From positions 8,715,569 through 8,779,568 of the forward strand of contig SCHM01000002.1 in assembly GCA_004123355.1 (NCBI GenBank): a stretch of DNA of 64,000 nt. Reading direction: 5' to 3'. Numbering within the stretch: the stretch's first letter is position 1; each line of letters begins with the position of its first letter. The position numbers and the translations under genes were made by a program. This DNA is from Amphirosellinia nigrospora (lineage: Eukaryota > Ascomycota > Sordariomycetes > Xylariales > Xylariaceae). Under the pieces are notes generated by a model. That model made no database searches. It worked only from the letters and a program-made list of their open reading frames with translations, and was not told the origin of the DNA. Positions 1 through 12,372 of the stretch are shown one piece after another.

Positions 1-1218
1 CGAAAGACCTGGTCTCTGAAATAAGTGGTTACTGTATATATTATCCTACTATCAAAATCCAAATTGTCCCTAAAACGCCGTAGTATATTATAACTACCTA
101 GGTAGTAAGATATAGGATTGAGAAACAAACACCTGAATGTGGGTGGGACCCCTACACCTCTTCAGGGATCTCAAATATTGGCTCGACACAAAACACGGGG
201 TTTATCTGGGAGGTCAACCAAACTTTCTGCTGTTCGCAAAATTGCATCGACGAGCAGTCAAGAAGCCCATGTTCAGTTCCTGGGCCCTGATAGAAACTAA
301 ATTACGGGGCAAAGTATTGAAGCAACATTCGAGGTCCCCGTAGAGGCTGAAAAGGTGATAGGCCCAACCCGAAGACACCAGTGAAAGAAGTGTCGCGTTT
401 TCCTTCTCGACTGGAGTTGGTCGGTACCGATGGCCGGTCCCGACGGTCGGTCGAGTTGCCTATTTGATAATCAGAGTTGCATTGTTCTATTCGCATTCAA
501 ATGACTGTACTTAGCCATTTCCGTCCTGGCTACCCAAATCCCGCTTGCAGTATTTGTTTTGGATTATGATATTCGTGGTCATCCCTGCTTCCTATTTTTA
601 TTTCACTTTCACTTGATTCGGCACCGAGGCCTGAATGCTAATTTTGTGGCACTACAGATATCCTATGTCTGCTTGCATAGCAACAACAGAACGCTGTGTA
701 TTCCTACAGAGATCATACCCTGGGAACTTGTACCTCCACGTATCATGTTAGGGTTGGAGAATGCGAATGGCAGACTGCCGGTTGGTTTAATTCGGCGGGC
801 GGAAGCGAACAGGTTTAAATTAACTAAAGGGGGCTCAAGGCTTATATGCACCATCTGTACTGTACTCAGCTCGACTAATAGGTTACCGCTGTACGCGGCA
901 CGATGATATCAAAATACCTCCCCTCTGCCACAGTAAACGACTCAATTCTCAAACAAAGCCACAGTCCTTAGTGCACAAGCAGGTAGTAGACGAATCGTTT
1001 GCTAAGAGTAAGTCGTACTCGAGTCGATGTATGTATTGCGGATATTTGTCGAGCCCCCTGCAGGAAGACGTATACAAACGGTCGTAAAGCCTGTTATGAA
1101 CTTGGAAGATCTACAACTAAGTCAAGGCGCAAACAGTTTTGTACAGTGAAACCATCATCCGGCTCCATCTATGGCTTGGCGACCACAGAACAACCACGGT
1201 GGGTTAAATAAGGTATGT
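1..1218. other. Left flank, no recognised gene
   Basis: Base composition is ordinary, in sharp contrast to the AT-rich block that follows. The longest open frames are about 115 codons (559-906, plus) and 70 codons (999-1211, plus); neither shows a domain, signal peptide or splice pattern that I recognise. The last bases, TGCGC at 1219-1223, are the left copy of the target duplication of the large insertion, so before that insertion this DNA was continuous with 38846 onward. I see no sign that a gene was split. Confidence 0.6.
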
Positions 1219-1223
1219 TGCGC

Positions 1224-1427
1224 TATCAGGTAGTTGAGCTCCAGAGTAAAGTAGGGTCGCCGGTAGGTCACTAGTAGGCAGAAGTATATAAGTAAAAGCT
1301 TAATATTATTAATTTTTAAACCTTTTTTTATTATTTAGGGAAGCTATAGGTCTTTATATAGCTAATCTTTATTTATTAAACCTACTTTAAAGTATTAGCT
1401 AGTTATTTAATACTTTATTATTTAATA
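1224..1427. repeat. Left terminal repeat (LTR) of the outer element
   Basis: This aligns without gaps to 38637-38840 at a constant offset of 37413, and the differences I checked are all C/T or G/A. It begins TATCAGGT and its partner ends ACCTGATA, so the repeat has short inverted ends but not the usual TG...CA. The outer part (to about 1300) is unmutated and the inner part is RIP-mutated. Confidence 0.8.
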
Positions 1428-2403
1428 AAGTATTCCTTTTTTATATGCTTTATTTTTAAAGCATAAAAAGCTATAGCTATAACAATCGTAAGTATTAATT
1501 TTAATAAGTAAAAAGTTATATTTATAGTACGTAAATATATAGCTAAATAGCTAATAAATAGCTAGTAGTTCGTAAAAAATTAAAAGCTTAAAACTAAATA
1601 CTTAAACATATAAATAATTTACGCCTAGTAAAATATATCTTTTAAAGTTATAATAGCTATTTTTTTTTTTTTTTTTTTTTTAGTTTTTATTATTTCCGCT
1701 TTTATAAATCCCCGATCTTTTATACGTATACTTATAATTAACTAAAAAGTTACTAATAATATAATTTTTTTTATAATTTATAAGTATATTTTTAAAAATA
1801 GTACTCCGGGTAACCTAAGCTAATAATAACAATATAACAGCTATTAACAAATAAATTTCCGGCTAAGCTAATATAAAAAAAATAATTAATTAATATATAT
1901 ATAAATAATTTATATATTATTACTTTTACTTCTGCTACTATTACTATTATTATTATTATATTATAAATAGCAACTAGTTATTTATAAGCAAGCTTACGGC
2001 TAACTTTTTATTAGTTATATTATTTTATACTACTGCTATTTAAATAGTATATTTAAATAAAACAATAGTTTTATTTTTTCTTATAAAAAACAACTAATAA
2101 ATATATTAAAAAGTTAAGCGCGCTTACGCTTAATATTTAAATCGCTATTAAAACGCTATAATTAACTTTTTATTAATAATAAGCTTTAAATATTTACGAT
2201 ATAAAAGCTTTAATAAAAGCTATTATAAAATTAATAACTTATACTTTTTTTATTAAGTAGCTACTTTATAGTTAATATAAAAAAAATAGCTTACTAGTTT
2301 TTTTAAAACGTAAAATATTAAGCTAGCTTATTTTTTACGGGGGCAAGTTAATTAACCGATATAAATAAATTAAAATAATATATTTTTTGCTAAGTATAAT
2401 AGA
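1428..2403. other. AT-rich body of the outer element (3' side)
   Basis: RIP-degraded sequence with long A/T runs, including a T run near 1660-1681. No open frame or distinct insertion is visible. It lies just inside the left LTR and belongs to the outer element. Confidence 0.55.
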
Positions 2404-2657
2404 TGTAACACAGGCAAAAGGTTTAAACACTTAATTTACCCTATATTAGAAGCTAATATTCTACTTAGGGAAGAAAGGAAGGAAGTACTAGTACATTGAC
2501 CTGCAGGTAGCAATAAGTATTTATGGGTGTGTGCCCCACACCGCCTAGTACTGCCACCACACACCGCCCAACCCAGTACTGCCACACATTCCCTATGGGG
2601 CAGCCACAGTGCAGCCACAGCCCTAGATAAGTGGGTCCAAAGAGTGGGGCCGTGACA
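2404..2657. mobile_element. Short GC-richer insertion, possible solo LTR or MITE
   Basis: An island of normal composition inside RIP-degraded sequence. It begins TGTAAC and ends GTGACA, a short imperfect inverted pair, and holds repeated CCACAC/CAGCCACAG words between 2530 and 2625. I could not find a convincing target duplication, so the ends are approximate and the class is open. Its length of about 250 bp would explain why RIP spared it. Confidence 0.4.
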
Positions 2658-5600
2658 TTAAGCATTAGCGAATTAATAACTAAATAAATAATTAAAACCG
2701 GTTAATTTGCGGTTCGCCGGGCTTTTTAAGCTAAAAAAAACCAGGCAGCAATATTTACTAAAAAAACTAACACTACTAACGTTAAAGCCGCTATTAAATA
2801 GCAAAAATATAAGCTTTTCGTTTCGAACACTTTATTATTACCGTTAAAGTTATTACTACCGCCGCTATTTTACAAATAATAGCTTTAAAAGTTATTAAAA
2901 ACTATATAAATAAGCTTTAACTTATTTATAAAAAATAATAAATTATTTTATCTTAAATATATTATACTTAATAAATAATTACTAATTAGCTATTAAAAAT
3001 TAAAACGTTTTTTAAACGTTAAACGTTAATAATATTAATAAAAAAAAAAAACAATAATAATAATAATAATAGCGGTAGTAAAAAATAAAAAAGTCGCTGG
3101 GGGTCGCTACAGCCGTAGTGCTAACCAATTTTTTTTTTTTTTTTTCTTTTTTTTTTAAAACAAAATCTGCTTTTACTTTTTATTTTTTTTCTTTTTTTTA
3201 ATTAATTATAAATAAAAATTCTCTTTTTTTTTAACTATAGTTTAACTTTATAGTTATTATATACTTATATTTATATTTTTATTATTATTTACGAATTATT
3301 TTTATTAATATAGCTTTATTAACGTATTAAATATTCCCGTTTCTACAAGAACTTTTTATACGTAAAAATTTATTTAACTATATAAATATTATTTTTTATA
3401 TATACTATTAGTTTTTAAGCTAAAAATAGCGGTTTATTTATTTTATATTTATATAGCTTTAATAAGCTAATAAAAAATATATAATATATTTTATAAATAT
3501 TAAACAGTTTTATTAAATTATAAAGTTTTTCTTTATTATTTTTATTACGTAAAAAGTTCTAAATATTTATTTAATAGTTTTATACTTAGCTTTTATTAGT
3601 TAATATTTTTTATCGATAATATTATTAGTTTTTTTTTAAAAATTATATATTTTTTTATTTTTATTATATTATTTAATATATTATTTATTGCTATAATTTA
3701 ATAATTAAATAATTTTTTTATAGTTTTATTAAATTTAAGCTATTTATTTTTAAATATTTTTATAATTATATTTTAATAATATAATAAATTAATTAAAAAA
3801 ATTTCGTAATATAAACTTAAATAAAATTTCCGCTAGCGCTTAATTATAAGCAGAATAAACTAACGTATTATATATTATATTAATTTATTTAATTGTTTTA
3901 TATAAAATAGCTAAAAATTCGTAAATAATATTTTAAAGCTTAATTTTGTTTTTTTGTTTGTTTATCCGTTTAAAAATAAAACATTATATTTAACTTTTTA
4001 TTAATAATTAGCCAGTAATATAATATAACTTAAAAATAGCTTATAAATAAAAAGCTTTTATTTAAAATAATATTTTTTAAAATATTAAAACGAAAAAATA
4101 TAATATAAATAAAATATCCGTAAAACTACTAACTATTAACGTAATTATAATAAAAATATATACTATATATTTAAATAGCCGGTTTATAATTACTAAAATA
4201 TTATTATATATTTTTTTTAATTATATAATAAATTTAAAAAGCTTAATAATAAAATTTAATAAAATTTTTTCGAACGGTTTATTAAATATTAATAATAAAA
4301 TTAATTTACCGAAAAATAAATAGTTTTTTGCTTTTATTTTTTAATATATTATATAAATAAAAACGTAATATTTAATTTTTTACTAAGCTATCCTAAAAAT
4401 AGCTTAAAGCTAGCTTTTTTATCGTTTTAGTTATATTTTAATATTTTAATAAAAAAGCGTTATAATAGCTATATAATAGCTTTTTTATTAATATATTATT
4501 TTAAAAAATATATATTCGATTTTATAGCAAAATAAATTATTAATTTTTATATATTATAAAAGCTTAGTAAAGTTTTTTTTAGTCCGTTATTATTTTTATA
4601 TATTAATAATAATAAACTTATTAGTTTATTATATTATATAGATAATATTTTTTAACGAAAATTTTAAGTTTTTTAGTATTATTATTATTATTAAATAATA
4701 TAAAAGTTTATAATTAGTATTATTTTTTTTTTTAGTAAAATATAATATAATAACTTTTTAGTTTATTATTTTGCGTGCTTTTTTTAAAAATTTATAAGCA
4801 AAGATAATTTTATTTTATATTTTAATAAGTTATTATTATTTTTTAGTCCTTCGATAATAAGCGTTTTTTTATGTTTTTTTAAATAATAAGTATTTTTTTA
4901 TAAAATAAAATCTTTTTAAAATATAATATATATTTTTTAAAGCTATTAGCTAACTTATAATAATTAAATATAATATTTAATAACTAATTAATATTATTAT
5001 TTTTTTATATATTAACTTTTTAAAAACTAAAATAATAAGTCTTTTTTAGCTTTTTATTTAACTATAAAGTTAAAATAATTAAAATGTTTAAATAGCCCGT
5101 TTTAAGTTTTATTTTTTAAGTTTATATTATATTTAAAGTTAAATTTTATTAAATTTAAAACTAAATATTTATTTTATGTTTAATTATAGCTTAATAATAA
5201 TAGCTATAATTTAAATAGTTAATTAAAATAAATATTTAATATTAAAAATAATAAAAATAATGCTTTTATTATAAAAATGCACAAACAATAGTTAATAGTT
5301 CGCTATTTAAAGTATAATATTAAAGTTTTATACTTTAGTTTTTTTAAATAATAAATAATAAAGTATTAACAACTTTTATAAAGCTATAAAATAGTCGCGC
5401 TTATAATAAAATTAAACATATTTATTTTTATTTAAATAAATAAAATTAAGTTAAAATATTATAATATAAAAGCTCGATTAAATAAAAATTAAAGCTTTTA
5501 AAAGCTATTTTTTAGTCGTTATTAAGTCGAAAATACCCGGTTGTTTTTTTTTAAGTTAATTTATTAATAATATAATTATTTTATATATTTTAAAATAAAC

Positions 5601-6266
5601 CGCTTAAAAAACCTATAAACTTTAAAAATATTATAATAATATAAACGTTATTAACTTTAGCTATTTTTAATAGCTTTAATTTTAAATTAGTTTATATTAA
5701 TATTTTCTAAAATAATTATAAATCTAAAAAATAAATTTAATTTATAACTAATTATATTTTTTTAAATTAATATAAAACTTTTATTTTTTTAGTTTAATAA
5801 AAACGCTATAAACTATTTTAAAATAAGTTTTTTTATTTTCGTTATAAATAATAATATCGTTTAAATAAACAATATAAATATTATTAATTAGTTTAGCTAA
5901 TATATAATTAATATATCGCTAAAAAATCGTAAATATATTTATAGCCCGAATAATATTATTAAAATATTTAAAATAACTATATTTAATATAAAAAGCTATT
6001 TTTTACTGTTTTTTTTTTTAATATATAACTAATAATATATATTTTTAAGTTAATTTTAAATATAAATTTTAATTAAAATAATTAGTTTAAATTTTTTAAT
6101 TAAAAATAAAGCTATATAATTTTTTTTAATAAAATAATTAAACTTTTAATAATTAACGCAAATTATAGCTTTTTTTTTATTTTTAATAAATATAAAATTA
6201 AAAAAGCTAGTAAAATTACTAAAATATTAAATTTATTTTTTTGCTAAAATATTTTAAATATATTCT
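2658..6266 (-). other. Outer Gypsy-like element, pol side (fossil)
   Basis: Very AT-rich, with long poly-A/T tracts and no open frame. On the minus strand a reverse-transcriptase-like VYLxDI-type stretch is recognisable near 5855-5895, the best family clue for the outer element. Sequence to the left of it would be RNase H and integrase by the usual Ty3/Gypsy order, but I cannot identify these directly. Broken throughout. Confidence 0.5.
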
Positions 6267-6785
6267 TATTATTATAATTATAATATATTTACATATAAGT
6301 TAACATATTAATATTAATTACATATATAGTAAGCTTTACTAAAAATAGTGTAGTATTAAGTCTGTATTAAGTGATAAAGAAAGAAGTAAGTACTAGGTAA
6401 GGCTCCTGCCGGAGGTAGGAGACTTACCTAGTCCTAGCTTCCTTATTTAATCTACAGGACTAGACTCCACTTATCAGTGGAGTAGGCTCCACTCTGCAGT
6501 GGGGACCCCTGCGGGGTCACCCCCCTGTTAGAGTGTAGCAATATAATAGCTAATTATTAATTATAGTATTAATTATTTATATAATAAAATTAAGCTAATA
6601 TTTTTGCCCGATTTAGTTATATAATATATTGCAATAAAATTTTTTTCGTATAAAAAAATTCTTTATATAAAAACTTAACTTTTATATAAATAATTATAAA
6701 AATAAATTAATATATATTAATATTTTTATTTATTATTATGTATATATTATATTTTTTAGCTATTTAATATTAATTAATATTTTTA
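6267..6785. repeat. Left terminal repeat of the second element, with an insertion
   Basis: Homologous to 35387-35988. The shared segments are 6267-6326 with 35387-35450, and 6541-6785 with 35751-35988. This copy is interrupted by the 214-bp island at 6327-6540, while the right copy carries a MITE instead. Each copy therefore serves as an empty-site reference for the other. The inner edge is approximate. Confidence 0.6.
6327..6540. mobile_element. Solo-LTR-like insertion, 214 bp
   Basis: Comparison with the uninterrupted right repeat shows that this GC-richer piece was inserted with a 5-bp duplication ATATA (6322-6326 and 6541-6545). It ends TGTAGCA and begins TAGTAAGC, consistent with an LTR of TG...CA type whose first G was changed to A. 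It contains strong local hairpins (6403-6435 around CTCCTGCCGGAGG, and 6466-6483 around CTTATCAGTGGAG). No internal region or second LTR is present. A non-autonomous DNA element is the alternative. Confidence 0.5.
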
Positions 6786-9296
6786 GCTAAAAAATATAAA
6801 TTAATAAAAATAAAAATAAAATTTAAACTTAGTTATATAAGCTATATTTTTATATTATATTTTAGTTTTTTTAATATTATATTAATAAAAAAAAATTAAT
6901 TATTTAATATATTTTAATATTATATTTTTATATAAAAGTTTAATTAATAATATATAATTATATTATTTTTATTATTATATAAACTATATAAAAGTTTATA
7001 ATATAATTTAATAATTTTTTTATCCGTAATATTTTTAAATATAATAAATAATAATAATTAATTATATAATAGCTAATATAAACAAACGTATAAAACGCTA
7101 TATTTTTAAAAAACAGCTAAAATAATTTTTTATTTTTTTAGCTAATATTTTATAATAATATAGCTAAAAAAATCGCTTAAAAAACTAATATACTTTAAGT
7201 TTTATATAAAAACTTATTAATTTTATATATATAAATATTTTATAAAACGTTAAAATAGTTATTATAAAATAAATTAATATATAAATAATATATTATATAT
7301 AAAATATAATTATATTTTATATAATTTAAAAACTTTTAAAAATATTAATAAAAACTTTAAAATAATAAAACTTAAAATATTTAATAAAATTAATATTTAA
7401 ATTATTAAAAAATTTATAATATTTTTATATAAAAAGCGTTTTAAATTAAAAACTTATAAAATAATTAAAAAAAAACTATATTATATAAATTATAAAAATA
7501 AATATTTTTAGCGTATAAATTATAAATTTTTATATAATTGTTTTAAATAATATTTATATTTTTATATTAAATTAATAACTTTAAAGTTAGTAAAGTTTTT
7601 TTATATATAAAATAACTTTACGAATTTTTTTTTAAATAAAAAAATAAATAAAAAATAGCTATAAAATAACTTATATATATAACTAAAAGCTAGCTTTTTT
7701 AACTTTAAATAATAAAATATTATATAAAAATAAATATTAAAAATAAAGTTTTAAAACTTTTTATAACTATTAAATATTATTATTTATTTTAGTTAATAAT
7801 TTATTTTTTATATAAATAAAAATATATTATATTTTTAATATATAATAAAATATTTAGTTTTTTAAAATTTTTTTTAAACTTTAAAATAATTTATTTAATA
7901 TAATATTAAATATAAAAATATTTTTATTTAAGATTTAAATCTTTTTTATATATAATATTTAAAATAAAACTATTTTATTTATAAAATATTAGATTTTTTT
8001 AAAAACTTAGTAAAAAAAAAAAAATTATTTTAAAAAAGCTATATAATTTATTTTAATAAAAATATAATATTTATTAATATTATTATAAGCTTAAAATTAT
8101 AAAAAATTAGTTTTATATTATATTTTTTATAATATTAATTAATTATATAAAAAATTATTTATATTATATTAGCTTTAATTATATATAAAAAAATATATAT
8201 AATAATTATAAACTTATATTTTAATATAATTATAACTATAATTAATATTAAACCGATTAAACTAATATTATTTTTATAAATATAAATAAAAAAAAAACCT
8301 ATTTTTATATAAATATTAAAAGTTATAATTAATAAGCTATTTAAACTTAAAAAATATTTAAAAACAAAATATTTAAAAAAATTTATTTAAATATAATTAT
8401 TATACGCGCGTATAAAAATATCCTAAAATTTAAAATAATATTTTTTTTTAAAAACTTTATATAAAAAATTCTTTTTAAACTTTTATTTATATTTTTAGGT
8501 TAAAAAAAACCTAATAATTTAATATTTTATATAAAAAATAAAAAATTTTTATTATATAAATTAATAATATAACTAAATTAACTATTATTTTATATAATAT
8601 AAAATATTATATAATATTTTAAAAATTTTTAAAATAATATATTAGCTAAAATTATATATAATTATTTTTTTAAAAAATATACGTATAAATAAAAAATATT
8701 TTATTTATTAAAAAAAAAAGTATTAATTAATTAACTATATTTTTTAAAAAAATCTTACGTAAGAATTAATATTTTAATATATATATAAAATAATATTCGA
8801 AAAAAATTAACCCCGAAGAATTTTTAATTTATTTAACTAAATATAAAAACTATAAACTTATATATAAATATATATAATAAAAAAAAAAATTTAAATATAT
8901 AAATAAAACGTTATATAAATATATTATAAATAATATTTATATATTTTATATAAAAAAAAATATTTAGTTAATAATTATAAACTAATTATTTAACTTATTT
9001 ATATTTAATAATTAATATTATATAAAATATTAAAATATTATTTAAAATATAAAAGCTTTAAAATTTTTATTATAAAAAAACTATAAATAAAACTTATATA
9101 TAAAAAAACTTAAAAGCTAAAATTATTTAAACTTTTAAAATAACTAAAATAAACTTTAATAAAAACTATAATAATTTTAGTTAATATAATAAAAATTAAT
9201 AATTAAATTAACTATATAATATTTTATATTTTAAATATTTTATTTTATTTTTATTTTTTTTTAAAAAATATAAACTATTTAAAAATATACTTTAAT
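6786..9296. other. Body of the second LTR-type element (fossil, left half)
   Basis: Extremely AT-rich RIP-degraded sequence with no open frame; the longest non-A/T words are scattered GC dinucleotides. I can assign no domain. It continues after the MITE at 9592-10208 and resumes at 31695. Confidence 0.45.
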
Positions 9297-9591
9297 AGTT
9301 ACGCTTCACACACTCGAAAAGACAAGGCTCCAGCATATATGGTATATTACATATAAAATCTACAAATAAAGTAGGAAAGAAGGAAGGTCTAAATCTACAG
9401 TACAAGCAGCTGTTTAAATACTCGCGTAGGGCAGCTATATTCACTGCTAATGCCTGCCTTTATTCACTGCACTACATTCATTATAAATAGCAGTCACGCA
9501 TTTATTGCAAGTAGTAGTTACTATAAGTGGAAATTACGGGTGCTATGGCTAGTGGTGGGGCACAGCCACCAAAGCCTGCAAATCCATAACT
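9297..9591. mobile_element. MITE-like element, copy 1 (295 bp)
   Basis: It has short terminal inverted repeats (AGTTACG at the left, CATAACT at the right, the latter one G-to-A change from a perfect match) and a perfect 5-bp target duplication TTAAT at 9292-9296 and 9592-9596. It aligns along its whole length with 35458-35750. It contains several repeats of an ATTCACTGCA-like word. There is no coding capacity beyond a 67-codon frame that runs out of the element. The DNA-transposon superfamily is not assigned. Confidence 0.7.
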
Positions 9592-10208
9592 TTAATAATA
9601 TAAAAAACGTTATATATATAAAAAATAAAATAATTCTTATTATATATAAATAAAGCTACTTGTTTTTTAATTTAGCTTATATAAATAGCTAGCTATTTTA
9701 TAAAATTAAGCTATATTATTTATATAAACAATTTAAATATTTTTATATAAAAAATTTATATAAAATATTATTTTACGTAAAATATAAAATTAAATAATTT
9801 ATTTTAAAAAAAATTTAAAAATTTTATTATTATTATTAAATATATAATAAACTTTATAATAATTTAAATTTATAATTAAAAATAACTATAAATTTAACTA
9901 TAATAATAATTATAAATATTATATAAATAAATAATTAAAATATATTATATATTATTTAACGTTATTATATTATTTAAATAATAGTTTTTTTAAATTAATT
10001 TTATATAATATATAAAAATATTATATAAATATTAAATTAATATTTATTAAAAACTTTTTAATAATATATATATTAATTTTAAAATAATTTTTCGTTAAAT
10101 AAATTTAAAATATATAAAAATAATAATATATAATTATAAATTTTATTAAAATATATTAAATAATAAAAAATAAAACAATATATAAGCTATTTAAATATAA
10201 TATAAATT

Positions 10209-10512
10209 TGTTAGCATATAGATCTAGTACTTAATTAGCCTAGTAATAATTATATAATTACTAGTGCCTAGTGCTATATAGCATAGTACATAGCTTTATA
10301 TATGCGCTAGATACTATGCAGCACGCGTAAAAAAAGCCCTTTTTACGCGGATAAAAAAAATATCAGGCTGCCATAACTACTTAAGCAAATTTCTAATATT
10401 TAATAAAAAAATAGCTTATTTAAATTATAACAAAAAAACTAAAAATATATAATATATAATTATAATTAAACTAACTAACTTAATATTGCTTTTTAGTATA
10501 TATTATTTTATA
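10209..10512 (+). repeat. 5' LTR of Copia-like copy A
   Basis: Begins TGTTAGCATATAG and ends ATA (an ACA end after a C-to-T change). It matches 24512-24834, 31381-31689 and the split repeat 17059-17088 plus 24183-24458. It contains the conserved blocks GCACGCGTAAAAA and AAGCCCTTTTTACGC. Confidence 0.7.
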
Positions 10513-12286
10513 TAATAGCTAGCGCATTTTTATAATTAATCGACTTTAAAACATTTAATTAATATATTTTAGCTATTTTTAGTTATTAACTTAAGTTAAT
10601 AAATACTAACTAAAAAAAAATTAAAAAAATTTAAATTTAAAAATTAAAATAATAAAATATTAGCACTTATTTAATAAAATAACTAATTAATAAATTAACG
10701 CCTAGTAATAATTAAAAATAATAATATATAATTTAAAATATAAAGCAAACTATACCGGAAAAAAAAAAATATAATAAAATTACTAAGATTTTAAAAAAAA
10801 AATCAAAAAAATCTATTAATTATAAATATAAAATAAAGCTTATAAAAAATAAATTTAACGAAATTATTAATAATTTAAAAAATTAAACAAATTAAATAAA
10901 AAATTAGTTCTAATTAATTTAATTAATTTAATCGATTAAATTAATCTAGCTAATAAAAATATATTCGAAATATTTAATAATAAATAATATTATTAAAAAA
11001 ATAATTAAAAAATATTAAACTTTTCGGATAAAGTAGCAAAAAAAATAAATAAGTTTTTAAAAAGTTTAAATCGATCGATTTTAAAAAAAAAAACCAAAGC
11101 GTAATTTTATTAAAAAAAATCTAAAAAAAAAAAAAAAAAAAAAATTACTTTTATTTAAATTTAAACTTAAATTTATTAAATTATTATTATTATCGTTAAA
11201 TTTAAAAAATTAATAATTTATATTAAATATAAATATTATTTATTATAAAAAACTTAAAAAGTTTTATTTATAAATAAAATTAACTAAAATATATAAATTT
11301 AAACTAAATTTAATAAAAAAACTATTTAAAAAAACTTAAAACTAATTAATATATTAATATAATTTATATTTTATTAAAAAACTATTAAATATAATTTTAA
11401 AAATTTTATTAGTTTATATAAAAATTAATATTAATATAAATAATTATTAATATATTAAAACTAATTTTTTTAAACTTAGTTAAAAATATCGAAAAAAATT
11501 ATATATATTAAAAATTTTTAGCAAAACTTATAATATAATAAGCTAAATATATAAAAAAATATATAAAAATATTATTAATTATAAATATATAAAAAAATCT
11601 AATATTTTTTATATTTAAATTTTTTAAAAATATAAAATATATAAAAATAAAAAAAAAAAAACATAAACTAATAAATTATAATATTTATATAATAAAAAAT
11701 AAAATAATAGCTTAATATAATATTATTATAAAATTAAAGTATAAAAATATTATATTTAAAATTTAGTTAATAAATTTAATAATAATTAAAAACTATATAA
11801 AAAAAAAGCCCGAATTAAAAAACTATAAAAAAAAAATTAATAATAATATATTAATAAAAATAAAAATTATAATAAAATAATAATAAAAGTAAAATTATAA
11901 ATTAAATTTAAATTTAATTTTAAAAAAAAAATTATAATAAAAAAAAAAGCTTAAATATTTAAATATAGCTAATAAAATTATATTATTAAAAATTGCTCTA
12001 ATAAAAATAATAATAACTAAAATTAAAACTTTAAATAATTAAAAACTTATAATATTTATAATAAGTTATAAAAAATTAAAAACTATTTATAAGCTTTAAA
12101 AATAATTTTAATTATTTTATTTATATAAATATAAATATTTTATAAAGTTTAATAAATTTTTATAATTAAAAATTTATTTTTTTTTTTTATATTTAGTTTA
12201 TTTTTTTATTTTAAATAACTATAATATTATTAATTATAAATAAAACTTATTATATAAAATAACTTTAAGCTAAAAAATTATTATAG

Positions 12287-12372
12287 TTTAAAAAACTTTA
12301 ATTAAAAAACTTTAATTTAAAAAACTTTAACTTAAAAAACTTTAACTTAAAAAATCTTAACTTAAAAAATAA
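12287..12372. repeat. 15-bp minisatellite in Copia-like copy A
   Basis: About five tandem units of an AAAAAACTTTAAYTT type. The same array in copy B (26634-26748) has about seven units. A 15-bp period would keep a reading frame in the ancestral element. Confidence 0.7.
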
